In this document: one piece after another, positions 32,543 through 43,275 of the stretch
How the letters are laid out: each line of letters begins with the position of its first letter
How positions within the stretch are numbered: position 1 is the stretch's first letter
DNA from: Chytriomyces cf. hyalinus JEL632
Lineage: Eukaryota; Chytridiomycota; Chytridiomycetes; Chytridiales; Chytriomycetaceae
Direction of reading: 5' to 3'
Length of the DNA stretch: 58,861 nt
NCBI GenBank assembly: GCA_025435555.1
Contig: JAIWWG010000146.1
Location: forward strand, 1 to 58,861
Program-made: the position numbers and the translations under genes
Notes under the pieces: model-generated
The model's database searches: none
What the model was told of the DNA's origin: nothing
What the model saw: the letters and a program-made list of their open reading frames with translations, nothing else

Positions 32543-32857
32543 TGTTGAGACTCAGCGTCCAGCCTATGGTGGCACGGGTGGCTTGTCGACAATCAAGCAG
32601 ATGAAGATTTCTTCTTCATGAAAAAGGAACAGAAGTCATGGAAGGAATTTCATAAACGTTTATTATAATTACATTTATGGGTGGTTCGGACAACGGGTAT
32701 AAAAAGTCCGACAATGGAAACTGCACGGGTCAAAGGCTGTTAACCTAAACCCGTGCAGGTATGTAGTTGATCTTAATAAATCAGAAAAGGCTGTTAACCT
32801 AAACCCGTGCAGTATTTGATAGTCACGAGTTTGAAATCAAGAAATAATAACTCACCA
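32543..32857 (+). repeat. 5' LTR, Copia family B
   Basis: TGTTGAG...CTCACCA. TATAAAA at 32698-32704. Inverted repeat CTGCACGGGT (32721-32730) / ACCCGTGCAG (32749-32758). AATAAA at 32775-32780. The 26-bp sequence 32733-32758 is repeated at 32787-32812. Confidence 0.97.
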
Positions 32858-32872
32858 GATTAAGAGTCTGAC
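32858..32872 (+). promoter_or_regulatory. Primer-binding site, tRNA-Lys(CUU) anticodon-arm type
   Basis: GATTAAGAGTCTGAC, the same as in the truncated family A element at 17277-17291, although the LTRs differ. The complement has loop CUCUUAA with anticodon CUU. Confidence 0.6.
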
Positions 32873-32920
32873 CACAAGCGCGATTGAAAGCAAAAGTCAG
32901 AAGAAAGCAACGAGTACAAG

Positions 32921-35900
32921 ATGTCTAACAAGGAAGCAAACGATTATCTCAGAGAATTGAGAAAGTTTCAAGAGGAAAGAGACGTACCGATTGGTCTTTC
33001 CAACTACGGTCACTTGGCAGACTGGGACTTCAAGTTGAGAGTCAAAGTCAGCACTGACGAGGATGACGGCGACGAAATGCTGGAAATCCTTGAGGGCACG
33101 TTGACAAAGCCAGTGGACGGGTCGGAAGCTGAAATCAAGGCCTGGGTCAAGATGGACAGGAAGGTCAAGAAAATTTTGCTGGGCAAAGTTGACAAGACAC
33201 TCTACCATGTGGTAACGGGACCCGGTATTGGCACATCATTCGAGATTTATAAGGCCATACGTCGGGCAATTCTTGCGGTAGTCGGTGGCGAAGACTTGGA
33301 CAATTTGCTGGCGCAAATGAAGGCGTATAAGCAAACGAATCATGAAACAGGATGGACTTCAAAGCTCGAAGACTACTTACGTATCAAGCAAGACAAGATT
33401 GGGTTCTACAATGCGGCAGCTAAGATGGCTGGCAGTCCAGAGCTTAATGAGGCTGCGAAGATACGGGACTTGAACAAGGGTCTCGAGAATGGCCTCTGGT
33501 TGATGTTCAAGTCGAAATGGGATACTGTACCGGAAGGAAGCACGTTAGCTGATTTCCTGAAGGAACTACGATTGGTTAATACGAACCGATTGGACGGCAA
33601 GCCGGACTTTGTCTGCAAGGTTCAATCGACAGTGACCAGAAAGGGTGATAAGCATGAGCAAGAACCTGAAGAAAAAGGTCAGTCCAAGTCCAAGGGACTT
33701 AAAGCAAAGTGGGAACAAGATACAAAGCAAAAACAATGGGATGGAAAGAAGAAAGACAAATCATCCAACAGCAAGTCATCAGAGAACAAGGATCTTTCAA
33801 ACATTCGTTGTCATCATTGCGGCAAGCTCGGTCACATCTCGCGAACCTGTACTTCAAAGTGTGAAAGAAGCAAATGCTTCGTGGATCAGTGCAAGACGGA
33901 AAATCCGAAGTCTGAAGAGAGTTCGAAAGTTGCGCGAGGCACTCAGGAATGGGGGCGTGCATTGATGGCGCGTCAGTCTGAGATTCAATCAAGTGATCGT
34001 GAAGTGTTTATGGCTCCGCTGGACAATGGTTCTACATCAACAGGCTTTCCGACCGCAGATTGGTTCGCTGAGGAGTCTTTCGAGGATGTTCAAGGCGTTG
34101 GAACGGAAGCTATTGATGGACGGATTGTTAAGCCTGAAAAGAAAGGATTAGGAATCTTCCGGTTGGGCAATCCAGCAACGGGAAAGTATATCTTACTTTC
34201 TATGCCTGATTCATATTTGCAGCCAACGTACACTGATCCAGTCATTGCTCAGCGGAAGCTGGGAAAGCTACCGAACATCAGTATTTCCATGAAAGACAAG
34301 GAGGATGATCCTCACCAGCCATACATGATCAAGTACAACGGCGAAGAATTTACGCGTTTGTTCCCAGCCAAGGACGAGCTCTACTACTGTAGTATTATGA
34401 AGGCGTCAGTAGAAGAAAAGGCACAAGCTTGGGAAGCATGGAAAGGAAACAGGGCATTGTACGCATCTCAGAAGATGAAGCCGCGAATTTCGAAAGCTGT
34501 GTGTCATGATCGGTATGGGCATCCAAGAGGACAGTCCCTGGAAAATCTGATTAAGCGATTGGAAATTGGAGGAGTTGTGGTACTGGACAAAGAAAAGGAA
34601 ATTACCTGCACTGCATGTGACTTGGCGAAGATGGTTCCATATCCAGCGCGTGCACATGATAAGCGACAACGAACAGATGTTTTGCCTGGGGAGAAATGGT
34701 CCCATGACCTGTCCGGTTTGATGGCAGAACCAGCCATTGGATTTAGTGGGGGCCGGTATCGGACTATTGCAGTGGACTACTGTAGTGGTAAAGGTGACAT
34801 TATGATTATCAAAAATAAGTCACAGGCACGAAACCACATGGATTTACTTCAAAAACGCGTGGATCGGTAGTTCAAACAGTGGCACACGGATAATGCACGA
34901 GAGACAACCGGGAAAGCTCAGACACACGCAAACAACTCCACAGGGATAATTGGTGGCAAGTCACCGGCATATTATCATCAGGGCAATCCGGATGCTGAAA
35001 ACCGCATGAAGATCAATGAGCGGGGCGCCTTGGCACTAATGATCAAAGGTCGGGTTTCGAAGAAGTTCTGGGGCTGGGCGGCAGTGACGCAAGAGTATCT
35101 GTATCAATTCACGCCACCTGCGCTGGATCGAATGGGGTTTAAAGGTGTTGTACCAAAGTCCCCATATGAGCTGTTTTATGAGCAAATGTTACCGGATCTC
35201 AGTTTCATCCGGACACTGTTCTGTGATGTAATCTTTTACATACCTCCGGAGTGGCGGAAGTCCTTTGATCCACACGGTGCAAAGGGAATGTTCGTGGGCT
35301 ATGACGTGATTCGAGAGTCCTATGTTGTTTATACGGAGAAGGGACGATTCTTCAGTAGTCGAAATGTGAAGTTCTTTGAGGACAAGTTTACCTTTGGTCG
35401 ACGGGATGCAACAGGCACGCCGCCAACGGAACAAGAGGTCCGCAATTTTCACGAGGAGCTGGAAAGGACATTCGAGTTGTTAGAGCACCCGCAAGAATAT
35501 GTAAATCAAGTTCAGTCAGATACTTACGAAGTTGATTCTGATGTATCTGAGGAGGAGTCTCATGATTTTACGGCGGATGATCCGGAGCTTGAAGTTGACG
35601 ATGATCTGGATATTGAGGCGTTAGCAGATGTGCTGCAAATGTATGAGAAGTCTTACCAAGTGCCCAGACGATCTCGACGCAAGCAAGCCAAGCCAACTCC
35701 GAATCAAGTAGTCATTGAGCAAGTTCAAGAGCCAGATATGCCGGATGCGCGACGTGAGAAGACCCCAGCAGATGACGCAGGTGAACCCATGGAGGAGACC
35801 AACGACGAGGAACTGGAACAAGCACCTCCTGGAATGCAATATCGTGTTATTGGGCGCCGGGGACAAAACACTATTGAGCTGATACCACAGAAACGAACCT

Positions 35901-37660
35901 TGGAGGAAGAATTCGCGGATATAGGACTGAACACACGACGTGTCCGGCCACGGCTGAATCAAACAAGCTTGCGGGATCAAAGTCGGGGTCTTATAGCACC
36001 ACAAGTCTCGACACGGGATAAGCCATCACGGGACCCAAGAACAACAGCGGAGGCGATGACTGGGCAATTTGGGGATTGGAAAGAGGCGGTAAACGGAGAG
36101 TACTACCCACTAGAAGATGCGGGACAACTGGAGTTAGTTCAGAGACCAGCAGGAGTTAAAATCATACCTACCAAAATGGTATACGAAACCAAGTCCAATG
36201 GCAAGAAGAAGGCTCGACTGTGTATACGCGGTGACCTAATGAGTGAGTATGGGGCAACATCAGCAGCAGTTGTCAACAAGACAACACTGTTGATCTTCTT
36301 GACTGAGGCAGCAATTGAGGATGACGATCTTTGGGGTTTCGACGTATCAAAAGCGTTTCCAGAAGCAAGACGGGAGCCAGGACAGGAGGTCTACCTGCAA
36401 GTACCAGCAGACTACGTTAGTCGGAAAGGAATCACGAAGCTAAGAGATATGTGTTTCAAGTGTCCTGTTTACCTGTATGGGTCGCCAGATGCTATGTATC
36501 AATGGTGTAAGGAGCTAACAACATTCTTGGAGATGCAGTGCGGCTTTACAAAATCAGAGAAGGACCCGATGCAGTTCTTTCGGGAGTTCCAGAGCCGGCG
36601 ACAGCAACTGGCAATACACGTGGATGACGGACTTGTGCGCGGAACACGAGCGGCTATGCACGACATTCGCGGGAAGCTGGAGAAACGGTTCTTGATGAAG
36701 TTCGAAGAGGAACCAACTAAGTTCATTGGACTCAACCTGTGGAGAGACAGAGGGAAGAAGCAGATTGCAGTCAGTCAGTACGACTACCTAATGGATATGA
36801 TTGACAAGTACGGGCCAGTACCTGCGAACAGACGATTCAACGTTCCGGTGGCACCTGAGTATGAACACCTTCCAGTCGAGACGGACGGACCACAGGACCT
36901 GAAGGCTTACCAAGAACTGGTCGGCAGCATAATGCATGCAACCATCACGCGAAAGGATATCTTATACGCGGCAAGCGTGGCAGCAATCTATATGTCCAAG
37001 CCTGTTAAGAAGCATTATGACATGGCAAAAGGGATCTTGTTTTACCTGGCAGAAACGATTGACATGGCTCTGGTTTTGGGCAAGTTTAGTGACAAGGAGT
37101 CGGAGGATTTCTGTGACGCAAGCTTTGCAAATGAGGAATCTAGGAGGAGCCGAACGGGAGGGGTGTTAATGCATTGGGGCAGCGTGGTCGCAGCAATCAG
37201 CAAAACACAGAAACTTACCTCTCTTTCAACAGCAGAATCCGAGTACATAGCTTGTAACGAGGTGGCGGTAGCACGGATGTACATTCGACAGTATATGGAA
37301 TCAATTGACCGACCATTCAGGCAACCGACGATCGTAAACGTGGATAACACAGCGGCAATTAGCATGACCAAGGAGACGGCAAGCTTCAACCGCACGAAAC
37401 ACATAGCAATCCGATATCACTCGATGCGGGACTTTATCGAGAGCGGGAACTTGACGATTCGATACGTTCCAACAGACAAGCAGGTGGCTGACGTCATGAC
37501 GAAGGCTCTGGGTAAACACAAGTTCGAGTTGTTTAGGTCGATGATGAACTACCGGGCGGGGTTTCATACCTCGAGGAGGAGTGTTGAGACTCAGCGTCCA
37601 GCCTATGGTGGCACGGGTAGCTTGTCGACAATCAAGCAGATGAAGATTTCTTCTTCATGA
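32921..37660 (+). pseudogene. Copia gag-pol polyprotein with one in-frame TAG
   Basis: ATG at 32921 (MSNKEANDYLREL). Gag comes first, then a zinc knuckle C-x2-C-x4-H-x4-C (residues 297-310, CHHCGKLGHISRTC). A protease-like LDNGSTSTGF follows (residue 368; Asn replaces the usual Ser/Thr). Integrase HHCC is next (HDRYGH ... CTAC), then the core WSHDLSG. TAG at 34868-34870 interrupts the core. The frame is unchanged afterwards (HTDNARE, then PDAENRMKINE). RT follows with WGFDVSKAF and HVDD in place of YVDD, then RNase H with CDAS and STAESEY. The end overlaps the 3' LTR. The TAG is either a C-to-T-type nonsense mutation or a read-through site; its position between the first and second integrase aspartates favours mutation. 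Confidence 0.93.
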
Positions 37661-37896
37661 AAAAGGAACAGAAGTCATGGAAGGAATTTCATAAACGTTT
37701 ATTATAATTACATTTATGGGTGGTTCGGACAACGGGTATAAAAAGTCCGACAATGGAAACTGCACGGGTCAAAGGCTGTTAACCTAAACCCGTGCAGGTA
37801 TGTAGTTGATCTTAATAAATCAGAAAAGGCTGTTAACCTAAACCCGTGCAGTATTTGATAGTCACGAGTTTGAAATCAAGAAATAATAACTCACCA
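37582..37896 (+). repeat. 3' LTR, Copia family B
   Basis: Same length and features as the 5' LTR, with hairpin arms at 37760-37769 and 37788-37797. ACAAT follows at 37897-37901. Confidence 0.97.
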
Positions 37897-38038
37897 ACAA
37901 TCACAATGATTACATCGCGTGCGGCGATTGTTTGTGGAACCCTTATTCCAAACGTCTGTAAAGACTGCAAAAACCCCAACATCCTGGTTTCGGCAGTTCT
38001 ATACATGTTTCCAAAGCTGCAGGAAAAAATGGTGAATG

Positions 38039-38278
38039 TCATCCAATGGATATTTTGAATTTCCTTCCATCAGCACCATACGTTTCAATGACTCTCTGCA
38101 ATTTTGCCCGCTCCGTTACAGTTTCGCTGCAATCCGAATCACGAACAAGCCACGACTTACCAGAGCGTCGTCTACCGATGATCACCGCGACAGCATCCGG
38201 TAACAACTGACTTAAATCAAATCTTTGGATGTTGATTTTCTCTGGATCCACTGCAGGACCCTTTTTTGGTTTCGCCAT
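38039..38278 (-). pseudogene. A32-like viral packaging-ATPase N-terminal fragment
   Basis: ATG at 38278 (MAKPKKGPAVDPEKINIQRF). It continues LSQLLPDAVAVIIGRRRSGK then SWLVRDSD. The Walker A GRRRSGKS, preceded by a short hydrophobic strand and followed by SxLVRD, is the pattern of A32/FtsK-type packaging ATPases in large DNA viruses. Normal proteins run about 250 residues, but the similarity is lost after ~55 and the frame ends at 38039. Together with the acidic ORF 52 bp upstream on the same strand this suggests another virus-derived segment. An alternative is a host P-loop protein fragment. Confidence 0.5.
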
Positions 38279-38330
38279 CCTTGTTACTACTATACACAAG
38301 TCCCAAAGATAAAAAATCGAGGGATGCTGG

Positions 38331-38851
38331 TTACACCGTTTGGTCGCCGACTGGCTCTTCGGGAACTGACACGCCTGGTGTGACTGATGCTTGTTCGATG
38401 GTTTGCTCTGGGACTTCCTCATCTTGAGTGACTGGCGGCACTCGATTGGTGCTTGTTCAGCAGGCTATTCGATACGTTGCTCTGGGGCCTGCTCATCCTG
38501 TTTTGTGACTGGTGGCACCTTGATTGGTGCTTGTTCAACCGGCTGCTCTGCAACAACTGGTGCCTGTTCGATAATAGGTGCCTCAATTGACACATGTTGT
38601 TCCATTGGTTGCTCTAGCGCCTGTTCAATGGGTAGTTCCTCGAATCCCTCTTGCATGGGCTCGGACACCACTTGGTCGGGTTCGGATGGGAAGGGTTGTT
38701 GCTCGGTAAGTGTTGCCTCTTCAACCGTCTGATCTATATCTGGCGACACAAATTCGAAATCTCCTGCATTAGAGGCATCCTCTGTATCATAAATGTATTG
38801 GAATTCATCCGGGCCTAAAGCGTAACCGAAGTAACTCAAAGAATCTGACAT
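38331..38851 (-). pseudogene. Acidic Pro/Glu/Gln repeat protein with a frameshift
   Basis: ATG at 38851 (MSDSLSYFGYALGPDEFQYI). The acidic N-terminus is followed by repeats built on EQAPI-(E/K)-VPPVTKQDEQ. The first frame stops at 38465. The repeat pattern resumes in another frame (VPPVTQDEEVPEQTIEQ) and ends at 38331-38333, so one indel separates them. Likely disordered and of unknown function. It lies tightly upstream of the ATPase-like fragment. Confidence 0.45.
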
Positions 38852-39059
38852 TGAATTTATTTTCTTTTGAACGTCACCAGAAAATTAATTGTCGCCCGTC
38901 GTCCATTGCTACATTCAACACAAAATAATGGAACACCGAAGAGAAACTAAGATGAACTCATTATAAATGGGAAAACTGCGATGGGTGTAAACATGGAAAG
39001 TGCGATAGTGTGAAAAAATCCATCATTCTTTCACCAATGGCTCTGTTACAACATCGAAC
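38852..39059. other. Short spacer
   Basis: AT-rich upstream region of the acidic ORF, running into the truncated start of the NACHT/propeller gene. No TATA box could be assigned confidently. Confidence 0.3.
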
Positions 39060-42000
39060 AAAGTTGGAACTGTGTCCAAATTACTCTGGGGAATTGGGTC
39101 AGTCGAACTCTCGGATTCTGGCGAAACCCTTTCTCCGCTTCTTCTTGATGGCCTCAAAAGCAATGCTTACGATTTAGGCTGGATCGTTGTCGAAGCTTTC
39201 GACGAATGCCCGCATAGCGACCAACGCGCAGTGTGGGCGCTACTTGAGGAAATCGGAAGGACAGATGCCAGCCTGAAAATACTTGTCACAAGCCGCCCGA
39301 ATGCAGTAACACAACCTGCACCAAAATTTCCACACCCAGAACAGCGCATCGATTCTGGAATCTCATTGGACGAAACGGTCAGTGAACCAACGATCGAAGT
39401 CTTATCAGACCTTGAGTCCCGACCAGAAAACTTCGAGGATATTCGCGTATACTTTGAGTCAACGCTGCGCTTGGCAACTGAACGAGGCATCACAATCCTC
39501 ACAGCAAAATCGAAAGGCAACAACTTTCTGTGGGCCAGACTCGCTGTGAGCATCATTCGCGGCCTCAATGAAGAGGAACATATTCCTTTTGTTGCGCACA
39601 CAGCTCTGCATTCCATGCTCTCCCAGCAATACCTCACCTGCTTCGGCCAGTCAATCAAGATGCCTTCTGTCTATCAAGAAGGCTTGAAAAGTTTCATGTC
39701 GCTTGTCCTCGCATTCGCTGAGCCTGTCAAAGTTGAAGTTGTACAGCATTTTTGGATATCCTCCTGGATGGACGACAAAGATAAGGACACTGACAATGAA
39801 GAAGATTTCGAGAAGGCACGCGCCCTTTTCTTGCAGTACTTTACTTTCGCTTCAACCACGCTGCTGATTCGAACAAACTACGAGTCATATGTGTGGCCGG
39901 GGCACAAGTCTTTGTGCGAGATTTACTGCATAATCAGCTTTCAACCTTTGTGGATGTTTCCGCTGCGCACAAAGTGATTGCAAACTACTGCCTGGAAATT
40001 GTGGAGAATTTCGATTGCAAGGTCACCAAAAATGATCAGCGGCCCACCGTTGCTGTCAAACGTTACGCTTCAAAATATTGGGCCATACACGTCCATGCGA
40101 GAAGTGGTAGTTCTGAAAGCTCAAGGCTGAACATCAGAGTAGCTGCGTACCTCAAATCTCCTGTCGCATTGCATTGGATAACTCTGATGGCCTCCATGAA
40201 TCAGCTCCCATCAGTTCGCAGCACTCTCACAGCAGCCATAAAAAGAGACATAGACTGTGTCGGGCTTGTCAGCATTATTGATCGATTTTCAAGTGTTCTG
40301 TTGACGGAACCCGAACAAATGTACAAATCCGTGGCAGTCATGTGTCTTCAAAATGAGGCAATATCGCATTTATTTGCCGACACCAACACGCTCAGCGCCG
40401 ATTTTCAACCAAGGGTGTTGCTTGGCGGAAACAGATTTTGGATGATATCCAACGCTTTCCTGTCCAGCGTCGGAAAAAGAGTGCTTCATTCAAGCTCGTT
40501 TTCAAAAAACATTATCCTTGTTTATAACTCTCACAAGGTCCCACTGCGGGATCCAGTTGACTGCGAAGTATGGGATGCCGAAAGGAACGCTTGCATTTCA
40601 AAGATATTTCCTGTTGTTGTGAAAGCTTCGAGTCACATGAAGTTGTTGCGGATTTAAGTTTTAAGTGCTTGACATTTTTTGTTGATTTCAAATGTTTTTT
40701 CTCGAAGTTTCTTTATTTCTTATTTCAGTATTTAAGCGAGAGGTCTTTGGGTGCACACGTTACCGCATTTAACCAGTAACGTGTGCAGGTATGATTCCCC
40801 TTCCTCTTGAATAAACCGACCGCATTTAACCAGTAACGTGTGCAGATAGTTACTACAAAAACTTACCAGTTGTCTCCAGGTACGGGTGGTCGCAATATAC
40901 GGATTTCATTGTTTGCGATGAAGGACTCTGCCTGCCATATTTATGCGCCGTGTTTGAAGGCGAGAATACGATTTTTCTATGGCGGGACTATCGTGCAACA
41001 CCAAACAAGCTGTCTTTGGAGTCCCCACTTCGGATCCAAGTAATTCAACAAGCAGACGGTGACCCTACGATATTCATAGTGTGCAAGAAAGCCATTGCCG
41101 AACTGGAATTCAAGAAAGGTTCATTTAAACTGCGCATCTTGGCCAAAGATCTAGAAATCCAGCACTCAGGCGATGACCTGACAGTACGGTCGATCGTATG
41201 CAATTTAACTGTTTGGCTGGCAGTTCTCGATGGCGAAAGACTCAGGGTCTTTTCCAGTGACATCTCAGAATCCAAATGTCGCGAGCAAACGATTCTCAGT
41301 TTGGATGAGAAATGTTGCTTTGGCTTCGATATTGTCGCTGTAAACAACATCCCGCATCTCCTTTTTCACTCCAAAACTGCTGTCGCGCTTTTCAATTTTA
41401 AGGACATGACAAACTCGTCCCACGAATTCAACAACGCCGAAATCACTCACGCATCTTTCAATCTTGATGCCTCTCTTATAAGTTTGGCGGTCGCGGGCGA
41501 TTTCAGTCAACTCTCATCCGGCTCGTTCGACAAAGTTCTGCAGCTCGATGGACTGGCACCTGCCGATGCCCAAATATTTCATGCCAATTGCTCAGGGTTG
41601 GAATACATTGTAGCTGTGCTACCGAATGGCATCTCCTGTCTAGACCTAACATCGAAGAAAAACGTCCGACTTCTTGACGAGGACATCACATCTTTCACAT
41701 TCACGGGAGAAGTTATATTGTTTTCTGATGTTCATGGACGCGTTTCTACATACCAACTGGACATGCTCATCCAAACCGCACTGCGCCGTGACAGCTCTTC
41801 AGTCAACAACTTGACGGAACCATTTTATGAAAGCGATATGGCTATCTCTGAAAACGGCATGCTGTATACCATCCAAGCGGCAAGCTCCGGAATAGTCAAC
41901 ATTTGGAACTTGCATGACGGCGGTAAGCATGTTCAAACAATCGAAAAAGCAGCTAATATTGGGGATATCACGGATAATTCAGAAGTCTGGGTTTCAAAAG

Positions 42001-42812
42001 ACGGCTCCGAATTCGTGGTTCTTTCTTCAACCCGTGCATTGCTTGCATGGTGGAGCGTTTCTGATCCAGCGTTACCAGAGTTTCACCATCATCAAGCGAT
42101 TCGTCATTGGCATAGCGCCGAAATTGCATGGTCTTCTGACCTTGAATGCACAGTGTTTCGGAGCTCAGAAGACAACCTGTTATATCTCACGGAGCGTGGA
42201 AAGGAATATGTTTCTGAACCGGCTGGCCAGCCGGCAACCTTGGACAGTATTGAAGATGATGCTGAAGAGATGGGGAATTTTTTTGACATCGATGAGGTAA
42301 AATGAGGTAAAATGGCACAAATTTTCAAGTATTTCTCAACGCGTGCTAAAAGCAGAGATTTCAGAGCTCAGGAACCATTAGCTTCAAGCTACATACTCAT
42401 TTTGAATCACGGTTGCGACTTCTTCCAACTTGCAACAATTCATGAATGTAATTGGCTGATCTCAGCCTCCAACGAATCTGTCAAGCAGCCAATACTCCAT
42501 CTTACCGGCAACCTTTCGTGATGGAAGTGACAGCGCCTCAGTTGCGATGACTTTCGGCAGACTTAAAGATACTGGCGGATTGCGACTTTTGACATGAAAG
42601 CACTCGAGAATAGGCTTTTGATTCTTCTTGGGTTCAAAAACGGCCGCCTTGTGTTGCTGGAATTTCAAGACAATGAATTCAAGAGCGCGTCGCTGGCTTC
42701 CAGCGGCTTAAATGATATTAAACGCGGCATCATCTCCATTTCTCCTGCCGTCTTGACGGTGCAACATCTCACCGGCGGCGACGGCAAGGCACATGAAATT
42801 GTAGAAATATAG
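39060..42812 (+). pseudogene. NACHT/beta-propeller STAND gene, disrupted
   Basis: From about 39060 the frame reads a Walker B-like WIVVEAFDECP, then LKILVTSRPN and a helical region (VYFESTLRLATERGITILTA) as in NACHT proteins. The P-loop is missing, so the 5' part is lost. The frame shifts near 39895. It then reads on to 40612, where a solo LTR (40618-40868) interrupts it, and resumes at about 40874. The C-terminal half (40950-42305) is built of beta-rich repeats like a WD/propeller domain (for example MLYTIQAASSGIVNIWNLHD), ending near DIDEVK. Further propeller-like frames run to 42812, where a Copia LTR begins. Relationship to the gene at 1-2965 is at family level. It is non-functional as it stands. 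Confidence 0.75.
40618..40868 (+). repeat. Solo LTR, Copia family A, with target duplication
   Basis: 251 bp, TGTGAAAG...TTACCA, flanked by GTTGT at 40613-40617 and 40869-40873. Perfect 12-bp inverted repeat 40752-40763 / 40776-40787; AATAAA at 40810-40815; 25-bp direct repeat 40764-40788 / 40821-40845. It matches 17024-17276 with few differences. It arose by recombination between the two LTRs of a former full element. Confidence 0.97.
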
Positions 42813-42816
42813 GCGC

Positions 42817-43256
42817 TGGAACACGACTATATAGCGATCTTCGTGAAGTTCTTAAAGCTTGTATCGATAGTTACTACTCTTTAATATATCAACTAAGGAA
42901 TCATACAACTATTAGCGTAAGAAAGAAGAAGTATCATAACTGGCTAACCTAAGGATATACGCAGTCGATAAGAACAATACTGCAACAGAGAGCAAATAGT
43001 AGAAGATAAAGATCTGTTCTTAAGGGAGAAGCAGATGTCAAATACGAAACACTAAGAACAATGGTCAAGTGACCCATTGTGTGAATCAAAAAAACAGAAC
43101 AAAGAGGTAGCTTGTAAAACAACTATCGAATAAAATGATTGGATGAAAAGACAGAGACTGAAAAACATCCAGAAGAAAGATGAGTGATTGTAAAGAAATA
43201 ATTAAGATTGGCAATGTGTAAATAAAGAATTACGCGTCCTACGACTGAATTCAACA
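42817..43256 (-). repeat. 3' LTR of Copia family D
   Basis: Read on the minus strand it begins TGTTGAATTCAGTCG (from 43256), just after a purine tract TGGAGGAG (43264-43257), and appears to end GTGTTCCA at 42817. About 440 bp. No 5' LTR is present, so the outer boundary rests on TG/CA and the junction with the propeller gene only. Confidence 0.65.
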
Positions 43257-43275
43257 CTCCTCCACACATGTACAA

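Larger units (their letters stand above)
32543..37896 (+). mobile_element. Near-intact Ty1/Copia retrotransposon, family B
   Basis: Both LTRs are 315 bp (32543-32857 and 37582-37896). I see a single difference between them (G/A at the position of 32582). The flanks 32538-32542 and 37897-37901 are both ACAAT, a perfect 5-bp target duplication. A PBS follows the 5' LTR and a purine tract (CGAGGAGGAG) precedes the 3' LTR. The gag-pol frame is continuous from 32921 to 37660 apart from one TAG. The near-identical LTRs imply a recent insertion. Confidence 0.97.

Noticed and set aside
34868-34870. Programmed gag/pol stop codon
   Set aside because: It lies in the integrase core, far downstream of the gag-pol border, so a nonsense mutation is more likely; kept as a finding to be tested.
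38391-38732. Plus-strand Cys/Ser/Gly-rich ORF (113 aa)
   Set aside because: Antisense of the Pro/Glu/Gln repeats; the minus strand has an ATG and an acidic repeat pattern.
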